Source of the DNA: JAPLST01 sp964397565
GTDB taxonomy: Bacteria; Auribacterota; UBA3054; JAPLST01
Direction: 5' to 3'
Assembly (NCBI GenBank): GCA_964397565.1
Contig: CAYNJC010000020.1
Coordinates: forward strand, 15,507 to 79,506
DNA length: 64,000 nucleotides
Shown: positions 42,582-51,395 of the stretch, piece by piece
Numbering within the stretch: position 1 is the stretch's first letter
Layout: each line of letters begins with the position of its first letter
Position numbers and translations under genes: made by a program
Notes under the pieces: generated by a model
What the model saw: the letters and a program-made list of their open reading frames with translations, nothing else
Told to the model about the DNA's origin: nothing
The model's database searches: none

Positions 42582-45272
42582 TCAACTCACCCCAAACTGC
42601 GCCAGCAAGCCTGTGAGCGTCATGTTCTCTGCGAGCACGTCGTGTGGTATCAGGAGATATTTCCACGGTTTGCCTTTGTAGGTCTTCGCGTGGTCGGTCG
42701 CCTGCTTGCACCACTTCACCGCCGCGTCCTTTTTGGCGACGACCGCCGCGTCGCTCATCTCATTCTTCGCCTTCGGTTCCAGCATGTAGATGGCGGCGTC
42801 CGTTTCGGCCACGAAGTCCGGCTGGTATTCGAGGTGGTCGGCGCCGGATTTGTAGTAAATCTGGAACTGGCCTTTGGCGGGCTTGAACCACTTCGCCGCC
42901 TCGCGTTCCAAAATTACGGCGAGCTTGCGTTCGGCGTCTGATTGGAACTTCTCCTCCTGGTAAAGGCATCGCTTGAACCCGCCGAAGAGATACTTCGCCA
43001 TGTTGCTCTTGTCGGCGGGTGTTTGGCGGTAATCGAGGACGGGCTCGGTGGCCGACGCGGTGTAGGCTCTCTGTTTCAACTCGGAGAAGCCCTTGCTGAT
43101 CTTCACCTCGTAGCCGGTCGCCTTTTCCCAGTAATGCTCCTGCATCTGGACGTGGACGAAGCGGGCAATGTCGCGTTGGTAGCAACTCAGCACCTTGCTC
43201 GTCTCGTGCTCGTCCGGCAGATAGCTGCGCAGATGCTTCACCACCTGGCCAGCCAGATCGTAAAGCAGGTCCGCGTGTGCGTCGTAAGAAACATCGTCGA
43301 AATCAACGAGGCCGCTCACGACGTAATCTTCGAGCCGCGATTCCTGAATGCCGGCCCTGCCCATGGCGATCACATCCACCTGATCCGTGCGCAGATGCTT
43401 GGCCCAAAGCTCCTCCGACACCGGCGGATAGTTGAGCGTGTCCAGCTTGAGCGTGAACGGATTATAACCCGATTGCACCTTGCCGGTGGGCACAACCAGA
43501 ATGCGCGGAATGTCAATGGTCTGCTGAATCACCAACTCCGTAGTCTTTGCCACAATGGCCGCGAGGTCGGGCTTGGCCGTCACCCCTTCGATTTCTAGCT
43601 GCGACGGGCGATACTGGGCAACGACTTCGTTCAGTACCAGCGCTTGCACGTCGGTATTCGTCAGGTAAGAGACGCTGGGCAGCATCTGCGGCTGGTTTTC
43701 CAACGTGCGGATCACCTGATAGGCAATCTGCGCCACCTGCTGCTCTTCCGGCGTTGTGAAAACGGGCGGCTCGGCGGCTTTGGGAACCAGTGTGCTCGTG
43801 GTCGTCTGCTCGGGCTGCAAACCCAGTTTGCTCGCCAGTTGCGACTGCGAGACGACCGTCACCGTTTTCTCGCCCAACTGCTCCGGCTCCATAATCACGT
43901 GCTGCAACCGGATTGGCGAGCCGGGTTTCTTCGCTTCGTCCACGATCTCCTGAAACTTGTCGTGCGCGATAATGTTCAGGCGGTCCACCGTGTTAACGCC
44001 GGTGCGCTTGCCGTAGGGCAGGCGCAGGCCGCGCCCGATGGATTGCTCGATCAGGATGCGTGCATTGGCCGCGCGCAGTGGGACAATGGTGTAGAGGTTC
44101 GTCACGTCCCAGCCTTCCTTGAGCATGTTGACGTGGATGACTATCTCGGTCGGCTCGTCGGTGTGCTCGACCTTGAGCAACCGCTCGACCATCTCATCCT
44201 CTTCCGCGCCGGTCTTGCTGGAATCCACCTGGATGACCTTGGTCTTGTAGCGCCCCTCGAAGAACGCGTCCGACTGGATCAAATCAATCAATTTTTTCGC
44301 GTGCGTCGTGTCGCGTGCGATCACGAGGACAAACGGCTTCACGATCTCTTTGCTGCTTTCGCGCGCATAGGTTTCCAGTTCGACTTTCACCTGTTCGTGC
44401 AAGCGGACGCCGTCCTGGAGCTTCATCAACTCGATGGCCTCCGCCGTCATCCCGGCCGATTTGAAATCCTTGCGCGTGACGACGGCTGGCTCCTTGACGA
44501 ATCCATCCGCCATCGCTCTGCCGAGTGGATAGTCGAGGATGACGTTCTTAAACGGCAGCGCGCCCTTCGCCGTTTCCACGAACGGTGTCGCCGTGAGTTC
44601 CAAACCGATGACCGGCTTCAATTCGTTGATCGCCCGCACACCGGCACTGGCGCGGTAGCGGTGCGACTCGTCCATAATCAGCACGAGGTCGGGCAGTGCA
44701 GCGAGATACTCGAAGTAACTCTCGCCGATATACTCCGTGAGCCGCTTGATGCGCGGCGATTTTCCGCCGCGCACTTCGGAGTTGATCTTCGAGATGTTGA
44801 AAATGTTCACCTTGCAGCGCCGCACCTGCTCGAACAGTGTGCCTGCTTTCGCCTCGTAATTGTCGCCGGTGATAATTTCCGGCGCAGCCGTGGCAAACTC
44901 CGCAATGCCCTTGAAGACATACTTCGGCGTGTTCGGCGTGAAGTCCGCAATGAGCTTGTTGTAAATCGTCAGATTCGGGGCCATCACGAAGAAATTGTTG
45001 AGGCCGTGCGCCAGATGCAGGTAACTGATGAAGGCGCCCATCAGCCGCGTCTTGCCCACGCCGGTGGCGAGCGCGAAACACAGTGACGGAAACTCACGCT
45101 CAAAGTCGGTCACGGTCGGAAACTCGGCGCGGATCACCGCCAATGCGGCGGCGCTGTCGGCGCCCTTCCTGGGCGGGACGATTTCCGTGATACGGTCGAG
45201 TATCTCCAGTGCGCGGCGCTGCGGCGGACGCAGACTCAGGCGGCCGGCAATTGCGTTAACGTGGCGGTTCAT
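42582..45272 (-). CDS. Type III restriction-modification system, restriction (Res) subunit
   Basis: 896 residues. Superfamily 2 helicase motifs are Walker A ATGVGKTRLMGA (near 70), DESHR in place of DEAD (near 213), and the motif VI region ILIEQSIGRGLRLPYG. The C-terminus has a PD-(D/E)xK-like nuclease signature, YQPDFVAETDAAIYMLEPKA. This is the ATP-dependent translocating endonuclease partner of the Mod methyltransferase encoded upstream. The ATG at 45272 is preferred; the frame extends to 45344 through a TTG. It is 150 nt after fic and last in the operon. Confidence 0.92.
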   Translation of the reverse strand: MNRHVNAIAGRLSLRPPQRRALEILDRITEIVPPRKGADSAAALAVIRAEFPTVTDFEREFPSLCFALATGVGKTRLMGAFISYLHLAHGLNNFFVMAPNLTIYNKLIADFTPNTPKYVFKGIAEFATAAPEIITGDNYEAKAGTLFEQVRRCKVNIFNISKINSEVRGGKSPRIKRLTEYIGESYFEYLAALPDLVLIMDESHRYRASAGVRAINELKPVIGLELTATPFVETAKGALPFKNVILDYPLGRAMADGFVKEPAVVTRKDFKSAGMTAEAIELMKLQDGVRLHEQVKVELETYARESSKEIVKPFVLVIARDTTHAKKLIDLIQSDAFFEGRYKTKVIQVDSSKTGAEEDEMVERLLKVEHTDEPTEIVIHVNMLKEGWDVTNLYTIVPLRAANARILIEQSIGRGLRLPYGKRTGVNTVDRLNIIAHDKFQEIVDEAKKPGSPIRLQHVIMEPEQLGEKTVTVVSQSQLASKLGLQPEQTTTSTLVPKAAEPPVFTTPEEQQVAQIAYQVIRTLENQPQMLPSVSYLTNTDVQALVLNEVVAQYRPSQLEIEGVTAKPDLAAIVAKTTELVIQQTIDIPRILVVPTGKVQSGYNPFTLKLDTLNYPPVSEELWAKHLRTDQVDVIAMGRAGIQESRLEDYVVSGLVDFDDVSYDAHADLLYDLAGQVVKHLRSYLPDEHETSKVLSCYQRDIARFVHVQMQEHYWEKATGYEVKISKGFSELKQRAYTASATEPVLDYRQTPADKSNMAKYLFGGFKRCLYQEEKFQSDAERKLAVILEREAAKWFKPAKGQFQIYYKSGADHLEYQPDFVAETDAAIYMLEPKAKNEMSDAAVVAKKDAAVKWCKQATDHAKTYKGKPWKYLLIPHDVLAENMTLTGLLAQFGVS

Positions 45273-45273
45273 C

Positions 45274-45354
45274 CTATTTCTCAAGCTCAGCCTTTTCAAA
45301 TAGTTAAGTAACCCAGTTGTTTTCAAGGCGCCTAATCGAATCAAGAAATTTCAT
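45274..45354 (-). other. Short ORF with in-frame stop directly upstream of res
   Basis: A strong ribosome site (GGAAGGTGAG) precedes ATG 45354. The frame encodes 16 residues (MKFLDSIRRLENNWVT), stops at TAA 45306-45304, then stays open for nine more codons (LFEKAELEK) to a TAG at 45276-45274, just before the res ATG. It looks like a leader peptide or a gene remnant. Evidence is limited to the layout. Confidence 0.35.
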
Positions 45355-45422
45355 ATCTCACCTTCCGAGCCTCTAAATTAATCATAGATTTCCATAGTTC
45401 TGTTTTGGCAAAGTACAATGAA

Positions 45423-46613
45423 CTATAGATTTCTGTGGTTCTGTTTCCGGATCTCTCCGTCGTTGCTCATGGAAACCTCGTGATCCCTGAAAATATTCAG
45501 ATACCTACGGAAAATAAAGACCCGGTTGCGCTTAAACCCGCTTATTTCTGCCAGCACATTCAGTTTCACCAGTGCGGCGATCAGTTCACGTGCCGGGTTG
45601 GTGTTGATTTCAAGAACCTTTTCCGTATGCGCAATGCTGATTGCCGGATTTCCATAAAGATGCCGGATCAGTCTCTGCGCTTTTTCTGCCCGGCGTCCCA
45701 GTGAAAACACGGCTGAATCCAGTTCACTCCGCAATGACAATATCTTTTCAAACGTGCGTCTGCCGTTGGTTGCCGTCGCCATCACGGCCTGCAGGAAAAA
45801 ACGGCACCAGTGGCCGATATCGTGCGAGGTCCGCACCCGCGTCAACGCGTCATAATACTGGCTCCGGTGTTTCTCAAGATGGGCTGAAAGATAAAGCGCC
45901 GGCTTATCCAGCAGGCCGTTGCTGATCAAGTAGAGCGGAATCAGGAGCCGACCAATACGCCCGTTGCCGTCTTGGAACGGGTGAATGGTCTCAAACTGGT
46001 AATGGCTGATGGCCGCCCGGATCAAGTGGGGAACCTGAATGTGTCGATTGTGCCAGAACGCTTCCATATCCGAGAGCAGAGCCGGCATATCCTCATGGTG
46101 CGGCGGAACAAAGGCCGCATCGGATGGGGACGATCCACCGATCCAGTTTTGGCTTTTACGAAACTCGCCCGGAGACTTGTGTTCACCCCGGCTGCCGCTC
46201 AGCAAAGTGGCATGGGTATCGCGCAACAGCCGCAGTGAGAGCGGCAGCGTTGCCAGCGTCTTGACGGCGGCGTTCATGGCCGTAACATAGTTCTGCACTT
46301 CCTGCCAATCATCCCGCTTTTCCGGCGGAATGTCATCTTCGGAAAGCACGTCGTCTTCAATTTCCGTCTTTGTGCCTTCAATCCGGCTCGACGTATTGGC
46401 TTCCTTGCGGATGTGCATTTGGATGAAAAGATCCACATCGGGAACAATCCGGGTGTAGGCATTCAGTTCGCCAAGTGCCCGGGTCGCATTCTCCAGCAGC
46501 ACATTCAGGCGCGGATCGTCCCAGCTCCACTCATGGTTCACCAAGGCCGGCAAGAAACTCTTGTATTGATATTGCTGCCGCCAAACGCCGGATTTAAACT
46601 CTTCGAATTTCAT
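45423..46613 (-). CDS. Fic-domain protein (AMPylase type)
   Basis: 396 residues. The catalytic motif HPFQDGNGRIGR (211-222) is complete, so nucleotidyl transfer to a target hydroxyl is possible. An N-terminal inhibitory helix motif SSRIEG ((S/T)xxxEG, 75-80) identifies a self-inhibited class II Fic protein. A winged-helix-like C-terminus (about 320-380) follows. ATGA overlap with mod upstream (46610-46613) and same strand as res downstream: Fic is encoded between the two essential subunits of the type III system. Target unknown. Confidence 0.93.
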   Translation of the reverse strand: MKFEEFKSGVWRQQYQYKSFLPALVNHEWSWDDPRLNVLLENATRALGELNAYTRIVPDVDLFIQMHIRKEANTSSRIEGTKTEIEDDVLSEDDIPPEKRDDWQEVQNYVTAMNAAVKTLATLPLSLRLLRDTHATLLSGSRGEHKSPGEFRKSQNWIGGSSPSDAAFVPPHHEDMPALLSDMEAFWHNRHIQVPHLIRAAISHYQFETIHPFQDGNGRIGRLLIPLYLISNGLLDKPALYLSAHLEKHRSQYYDALTRVRTSHDIGHWCRFFLQAVMATATNGRRTFEKILSLRSELDSAVFSLGRRAEKAQRLIRHLYGNPAISIAHTEKVLEINTNPARELIAALVKLNVLAEISGFKRNRVFIFRRYLNIFRDHEVSMSNDGEIRKQNHRNL

Positions 46614-48253
46614 GGCGTGTCTTCCTGCAACAGCTCCATCTGCCCCGGCTTGGCCGGTGCCTTGGGCAGGTTCTCCACTTTGAGGCTGTAATCGTCATGG
46701 CCCCACTCGCAGCGCGAAAGCACCTGCTTGGGAATTTTCTTCAACGTCAGATTCGGATAGCGCTCCGTGCCGCCCTTGGAGACGCGGAAAGCGGCGCACA
46801 GCACGAGCAAAGTGCGCTCCGGCCCCACCTCGTCGCTCAATTGCGCGAGTTGCTCCGCGCTCAGGTGCTGGGTGGTTACGTAAATAAAATCGCGCTCGGT
46901 GGAATGACCGTGCTGCCAATAGACCGTGTCGCTCGGCGCATAATTGAAACCTTCCAGTTTGCAGGCAGCCTCGGCCAGCATGGCGGCGTTGAATTCCTGG
47001 CTGATGACCCACTGGCCCCACTTGTCTTTTTCCAGCAGCGAGGGCGCGAGTTTGTAATAACGAAATCCGCCGCCGCCTTTCCAGTTTACTGCTTCCGTGA
47101 TGCCGCCGGCGTCCGCGCCATCAATCACCTTCTGAAGTCGGGGGATGATGTGCGTGTGACAATGCTCACCCAACTCCACCATGATCCACCGACGCCCCAT
47201 CTTGTGCGCCACGGCCCCCGTCGTGCCGGAGCCCGCGAAGGAATCGAGAACCCAGTCGCCGGAGCTTGTGGAGATGTGTAATACAACTTGAAGGAGTTTT
47301 TCTGGTTTAGGCGTGCTGAAAGAGTTACCGGGAAACAGCGCCATAGATTCTTTCTTGGCGTCTTGGTTGTGGCCCGCAAGCGTGTGCTTCCAGAGGGACA
47401 TCGGCATCATGCCTTGATTAATCTCGGAAAGGAAATTTTTGAGGGCTGGAACAGAATTCTTTCCCGAAACTCCCCACCAGATGCATTCTTGCTTTTCTTT
47501 CTGTTCATGCACTTCTTTCGACATCGCCCAGACGCGAGTTTTCTTCGGCCAAATTTCCTCGCCGGTGTTTGGCTGTCGTATTGGGTAAAACAGATTGGGG
47601 CGTTCCTCGGCACTATACCTGCATGTGTAATCCATCGCCTTCCATGGCCCGCGTGGGTCGTTGTCGGGATTTTTGTATCGCCCTTGTTGGTCATCAGTAA
47701 GCGGGAGCAGATTTCGTTGGAACGCCGGGCTCTTTCGATAACACAGAATATGGTCGTGTATGTATCCGAATTCCTTCGTGTCAGGAGGAGGCGAGTAGCG
47801 TTTTTCCCAAGCGATGTCACAGAGGAAATTCGATCTGCCAAAAACCTCGTCGCACATCACCTTGCAGTAGTGCGCTTCGTTGTCATCAAGATTGATCCAT
47901 AGCGAACCGTCGTCTGCTAGGAGACTTCGCAGAACGGCCAAACGGTCACGGATCATGGAAAGCCAAATGGAATGTTCGAGACCATCATCGTAGTGGGTGA
48001 ACGCGCTGCCGGTGTTGTAAGGCGGGTCAATGTAGATACACTTGATTTTGCCGGCGAACTCCTGTTCGAGCGCTTTGAGGGCGAGGAGATTGTCGCCGAA
48101 GATGAGGCGGTTATCGAAGAGGTCGTTGTCCGTGACGCGATGCGCGGCATGATGCCACTTCTCCGGTTCTTCGAGCAAGATGCGCGGTTCGAGCCGGGGC
48201 CGCACATCCTTGCCGATCCAGGTCAGCTCGAGTTTTGGTTTATGATTCGCCAT
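46610..48253 (-). CDS. Type III restriction-modification system, methyltransferase (Mod) subunit
   Basis: 547 residues, adenine-N6 DNA methyltransferase of the beta class: catalytic DPPYNTG (76-82) precedes the SAM motif FAGSGTT (339-345), with the target-recognition region between them. The C-terminal part continues past the methylase core, as in Mod proteins. It modifies host sites and specifies recognition for Res. The stop overlaps the fic start as ATGA; 66 nt separate it from the ATPase gene upstream. The recognition sequence cannot be predicted from this view. Confidence 0.93.
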   Translation of the reverse strand: MANHKPKLELTWIGKDVRPRLEPRILLEEPEKWHHAAHRVTDNDLFDNRLIFGDNLLALKALEQEFAGKIKCIYIDPPYNTGSAFTHYDDGLEHSIWLSMIRDRLAVLRSLLADDGSLWINLDDNEAHYCKVMCDEVFGRSNFLCDIAWEKRYSPPPDTKEFGYIHDHILCYRKSPAFQRNLLPLTDDQQGRYKNPDNDPRGPWKAMDYTCRYSAEERPNLFYPIRQPNTGEEIWPKKTRVWAMSKEVHEQKEKQECIWWGVSGKNSVPALKNFLSEINQGMMPMSLWKHTLAGHNQDAKKESMALFPGNSFSTPKPEKLLQVVLHISTSSGDWVLDSFAGSGTTGAVAHKMGRRWIMVELGEHCHTHIIPRLQKVIDGADAGGITEAVNWKGGGGFRYYKLAPSLLEKDKWGQWVISQEFNAAMLAEAACKLEGFNYAPSDTVYWQHGHSTERDFIYVTTQHLSAEQLAQLSDEVGPERTLLVLCAAFRVSKGGTERYPNLTLKKIPKQVLSRCEWGHDDYSLKVENLPKAPAKPGQMELLQEDTP

Positions 48254-48319
48254 GCCTATTTCCCAGTAAACTCGTAGATGATGCGTCTTTTCCAGTTGTG
48301 TGCATCATTCGATTCATTG

Positions 48320-50617
48320 TCAACAACCTCCCACCAGTCGCAATGTCTGTTTCACAAATCCATGTAGCTCATCTCCGGATATGGTTTCGGATTCGGCGTG
48401 TGAGTTCTGATCATGATGATATTTCTTGGAGTAGTCGTTTATCGCTTCGATCTCAGAAAGGTCCGCTTTTGCGTGGAACAAACCGTCGGTGTCGCTGGCA
48501 TTCCGTATCTTGTTGATGAACTCCCCAAGCCATTCGTTGTCCGAGAAGTTACCGGGGAAATGCACGCGAAGCAGTCCCTCAATGAAAGGCCGGATAGCAC
48601 GGACCACGTCCAATGGCGCTCCCTTGCGCTCACGGTAATAATCGAGTAGCGCGGAATAGTTCTTGATATAGGTCGATTGAGTCTCGGCTTCGATGTCCCA
48701 TTCCCCAATCATTGTGTTATCACCGGTACGGCACAGTTGAAGAACCTTGATGTCGGCGGGAACATAGTCTTCCCACAGGAGTTTCAGAAAATGCGGGTCA
48801 TGGGATAGAACAATGACCTGCTGCGCCCTGCTTGAGAGACCCCTAATAAGTTGTTGCGTACAAGTTTGACGAAAGCGGTCAAGACTGGTAAATGGATCAT
48901 CGAGGACGACAATCTTATCGCCGATACGCGCATCTTGTTTCATCGCGGCCAAGAAGAATGCCAAGGCAAGTGCACTTCGATCACCCGAACTCAGAGTTGT
49001 CTTGAAGCATGGAGTACCGGATGGCGTTCTGTCGTCACCAAGGTCAACGGACTTGTCGTTTATCTGGATCTGGAATTGCGAACTGGGAGATCCGCCGCGA
49101 TAACTGTGTTGCGTATTGATGATTCGAAAGCCGGTGTTGAATTGATCCAAGTAGTCGTTAATCGCTCTCTCATAAGTCGTGAGAATATTATGACAATACT
49201 GGTCGAGTTGTTGCTTGGCCGCTTCCTTCTGTCGTTCAAGATTAGTCTTGGCTGTCAGCGCGTCTTGATATTCCTTGCACGCCTGAACTACCACTAGATC
49301 AAGGCGCTTCTTCTTTGCTTCCAAATCGGCAAGTTCTCTTTTCAGCACATCGATGTCTCCTCCTTGCCGGGCTGCTGTCTTCTGCTCACTTATGAGAGCA
49401 TTGCGCGCGTCAACTGTGGTGTTGTAGGCCTGGAGTGATTCTTGCAGAGCCATCACCGCATTGCGCGCGGATTGGAAGTCGGCACCGGGTGAAACGGATT
49501 CCGTAGGGGCCTGTTGTTTTCTCTGTGCCAATGCCAACGCAACGTTGCAGAGCGTTGCGTATTTTGCGCGAACATCATCAAACGCGAAATCGGGCAAGGC
49601 CATTTCGACGAACTGCTTCCAGAACTCGACGAGCGTCGAATTGTTCGAAAGCGTCTGTTGAGTCGCGCTGAGTATAGATTCCCCAATCGTGCTTGTGATG
49701 CGCTGGCTAAGTTGCGCCACTTCGTGCTTCAGCGCTTTGTAGGCGGTGTTGAAGTGTGAACGGTAGGCGGCAATAAAATCGTTAGCATGTATGCCTTGCT
49801 CGCAGAAGGGGCATTTGTCGTTCGCTACAAAGCCCACCCCTTGGGAAAGCCATATTTCGCCCTGATTTCCCATATTGTGAGCGGCAATATGCTGTCGAAC
49901 GCGGACTTCGGCATCGGCGGTTATGTCCGCAAGTTTCTTGGCAAGGATTGTGAGGAAATCGGGCGGAAACGCGGGCAAGGTGATCCTCGTGAGCAAACCT
50001 TTGGTCTGAATTTCCGTCGCTTTTGCCAAGGTGCGCTGGCGATTGGCTATCTCGGAGGTCTTTTGCTGAATCTTGTTCTCAATGTCTGAGACTGGCTGCC
50101 ATGCCAGATAGGCGTCAAGTGTCACCCCGTTTGGAAGTGTGCTCGATGCGCCATCTTTCTTCGTTCGGATGTCGGTGCTGGCATCGCGGACCTTGCCATC
50201 CAGCACCTCAATTTGCATGGCGAGTTGAACCCCTTGCGTGCCCACGATGACGCGGTAGAGATTCTTCTTGTGGTCATGGTCCACATAATCCCCAGCATAC
50301 ACATTATTGTGGATAAACACAGAATCGAATATCTCAATGTCCGGATGAATGGCCGTCCAAGCGTTGTTTCCGAAGGTAACAGTATTTCCGCCAATTCGTA
50401 TCTGCACAGATGCCTGGGTAGTCGCGCCGAGAGTCTTTCGCTCCGATATAAACTCGTGCTGACCGGTCTGAAGCGAACGGAGAATTGCGCAAAGGGTCGT
50501 CTTGCCGCGCCCGTTTTCGGCGAAAAGCAAGGTTAGTTTACGAAAAGTCACGTCGCCGCGTGGTGTACAATCCAGAAAGCGTCCAATGTTCTTTATACTA
50601 ATGAATTTCTCAATCAT
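48320..50617 (-). CDS. RloC-like ABC/SMC-type ATPase with zinc-hook motif
   Basis: 765 residues. Walker A AENGRGKTT lies near 33-41, long coiled coils flank a CPFC zinc-hook motif near 269-272, and Walker B VVLDDPFTSLD with the H-loop VIVLSHD are near 580-620. The N-terminal KFISIKNIGRF start and the hook are typical of RloC, an anticodon nuclease that cuts tRNA when restriction is inhibited. The C-terminal region (about 660-765: RAIRPFIEGLLRVHFP, NDYSKKYHHDQ) is where the nuclease would lie, but its catalytic residues could not be confirmed. AAA_13-type ATPases with other effectors are the alternative. ATGA overlap with the small gene upstream. Confidence 0.72.
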   Translation of the reverse strand: MIEKFISIKNIGRFLDCTPRGDVTFRKLTLLFAENGRGKTTLCAILRSLQTGQHEFISERKTLGATTQASVQIRIGGNTVTFGNNAWTAIHPDIEIFDSVFIHNNVYAGDYVDHDHKKNLYRVIVGTQGVQLAMQIEVLDGKVRDASTDIRTKKDGASSTLPNGVTLDAYLAWQPVSDIENKIQQKTSEIANRQRTLAKATEIQTKGLLTRITLPAFPPDFLTILAKKLADITADAEVRVRQHIAAHNMGNQGEIWLSQGVGFVANDKCPFCEQGIHANDFIAAYRSHFNTAYKALKHEVAQLSQRITSTIGESILSATQQTLSNNSTLVEFWKQFVEMALPDFAFDDVRAKYATLCNVALALAQRKQQAPTESVSPGADFQSARNAVMALQESLQAYNTTVDARNALISEQKTAARQGGDIDVLKRELADLEAKKKRLDLVVVQACKEYQDALTAKTNLERQKEAAKQQLDQYCHNILTTYERAINDYLDQFNTGFRIINTQHSYRGGSPSSQFQIQINDKSVDLGDDRTPSGTPCFKTTLSSGDRSALALAFFLAAMKQDARIGDKIVVLDDPFTSLDRFRQTCTQQLIRGLSSRAQQVIVLSHDPHFLKLLWEDYVPADIKVLQLCRTGDNTMIGEWDIEAETQSTYIKNYSALLDYYRERKGAPLDVVRAIRPFIEGLLRVHFPGNFSDNEWLGEFINKIRNASDTDGLFHAKADLSEIEAINDYSKKYHHDQNSHAESETISGDELHGFVKQTLRLVGGC

Positions 50618-50865
50618 GACTCAGACTTATCTCCTTCGCCCAGCGCCTTCATCTCCAATCCTTCAATCTCCTGCAAGGTCTTGCCTGCGATTGCCTGCAT
50701 ATCGCCATACATCTCAACGGTGGCTTGCATGACGCGCTCGATCTGCTCGGCGCACATCTCGCTGTCCTTCGCGACACTTTGTCGCGAGAAGTGTCGCGAG
50801 AGGCAAGGTGACGGAGGAAGAGGTTCCGCCTCGCGACAGCGTGTCGTGAGAAGTGTCGCGATCAT
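50614..50865 (-). CDS. Chimeric small gene: repeat-derived N-terminus plus duplicated DUF2130 tail
   Basis: 83 residues. The last 45 (from AEQIERVMQATVEMYGDMQA) duplicate the C-terminus of the DUF2130 protein encoded at 51396-52670, with few changes at nucleotide level (50640-50745 against about 51418-51523). The first 38 residues come from a stretch with two copies of CGCGACACTTCTC(A/G)CGACA. Despite this origin it keeps ATGA overlaps on both sides (50862-50865 and 50614-50617), so the frame has been preserved for translational coupling. Function unknown; it may be a remnant kept only as a coupler. Confidence 0.6.
   Translation of the reverse strand: MIATLLTTRCREAEPLPPSPCLSRHFSRQSVAKDSEMCAEQIERVMQATVEMYGDMQAIAGKTLQEIEGLEMKALGEGDKSES
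50770..50860. repeat. GTGTCGCGA repeat pair
   Basis: Two copies of TGTCG(C/T)GAGAAGTGTCGCG on the plus strand (about 50780-50799 and 50843-50862) with intervening GAGGCAAGG..CCGCCTCGCGAC. It forms the 5' half of the chimeric small gene. Confidence 0.6.
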
Positions 50866-51380
50866 GGCTTTTGCACCTTGTATTTCGTAGATGAGCTCGC
50901 GCCGACCTTGTGAAGCAATCCCAATTCAACAAACCTCTTGAGGTGGCGCTGCGCTTTTCGGGAATCGAATCGCATGTGCTCGGCATACTCATTCCGCGAA
51001 ACAGATGTTTTGGTGGATAGGAACTCCCAGCTTCTCTTCTCGTCATCGTTCAAGGCGCGCTGCAGCTCGCAATGCAATGCCGCGACCGCCGCCTTTGTAT
51101 GCCGGTAGATCGTCAGGTTAAGATAGATTCCATCAAAGGCATATTTCGGCAATGGTAGCCCATACTTGCTGGCAGCTTCTCCCAGCGTCTTCATCCCTAA
51201 ACCGCGGCCTTCCACCAACTTTGTCCCACCGAAACCGAACTGCAGCTTCGGATTCCGGTTGTACATCGGTGCGGTGAAGGCCTGCATCTGTTCTACGGTG
51301 ACGGATTGCCTCATCACCGCGATGGCTTTCACCATAATTTTGCGCGGGTCGAACTTAGGCTTGGCGCGCATGGCTTGCAT
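50862..51380 (-). CDS. Winged-helix protein of the defence operon
   Basis: 172 residues. The C-terminal 70 residues (WEFLSTKTSVSRNEYAEHMR, KAQRHLKRFVELGLLHKVG) are a winged-helix fold like those at the ends of AlbA_2 or RecG-type helicase-like regulators. The N-terminal part has no recognised domain. It lies between the full DUF2130 gene (15 nt upstream) and its duplicated tail (ATGA overlap). Perhaps a DNA-binding regulator or an accessory subunit. Confidence 0.55.
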   Translation of the reverse strand: MQAMRAKPKFDPRKIMVKAIAVMRQSVTVEQMQAFTAPMYNRNPKLQFGFGGTKLVEGRGLGMKTLGEAASKYGLPLPKYAFDGIYLNLTIYRHTKAAVAALHCELQRALNDDEKRSWEFLSTKTSVSRNEYAEHMRFDSRKAQRHLKRFVELGLLHKVGASSSTKYKVQKP

Positions 51381-51395
51381 TCTCTCTTTTGAGTT

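Noticed and set aside
42418..42714. 98-codon minus-strand frame overlapping the end of res.
   Set aside because: Most of it is a shadow of the res gene; only the last 41 codons are free of overlap and they show no family.
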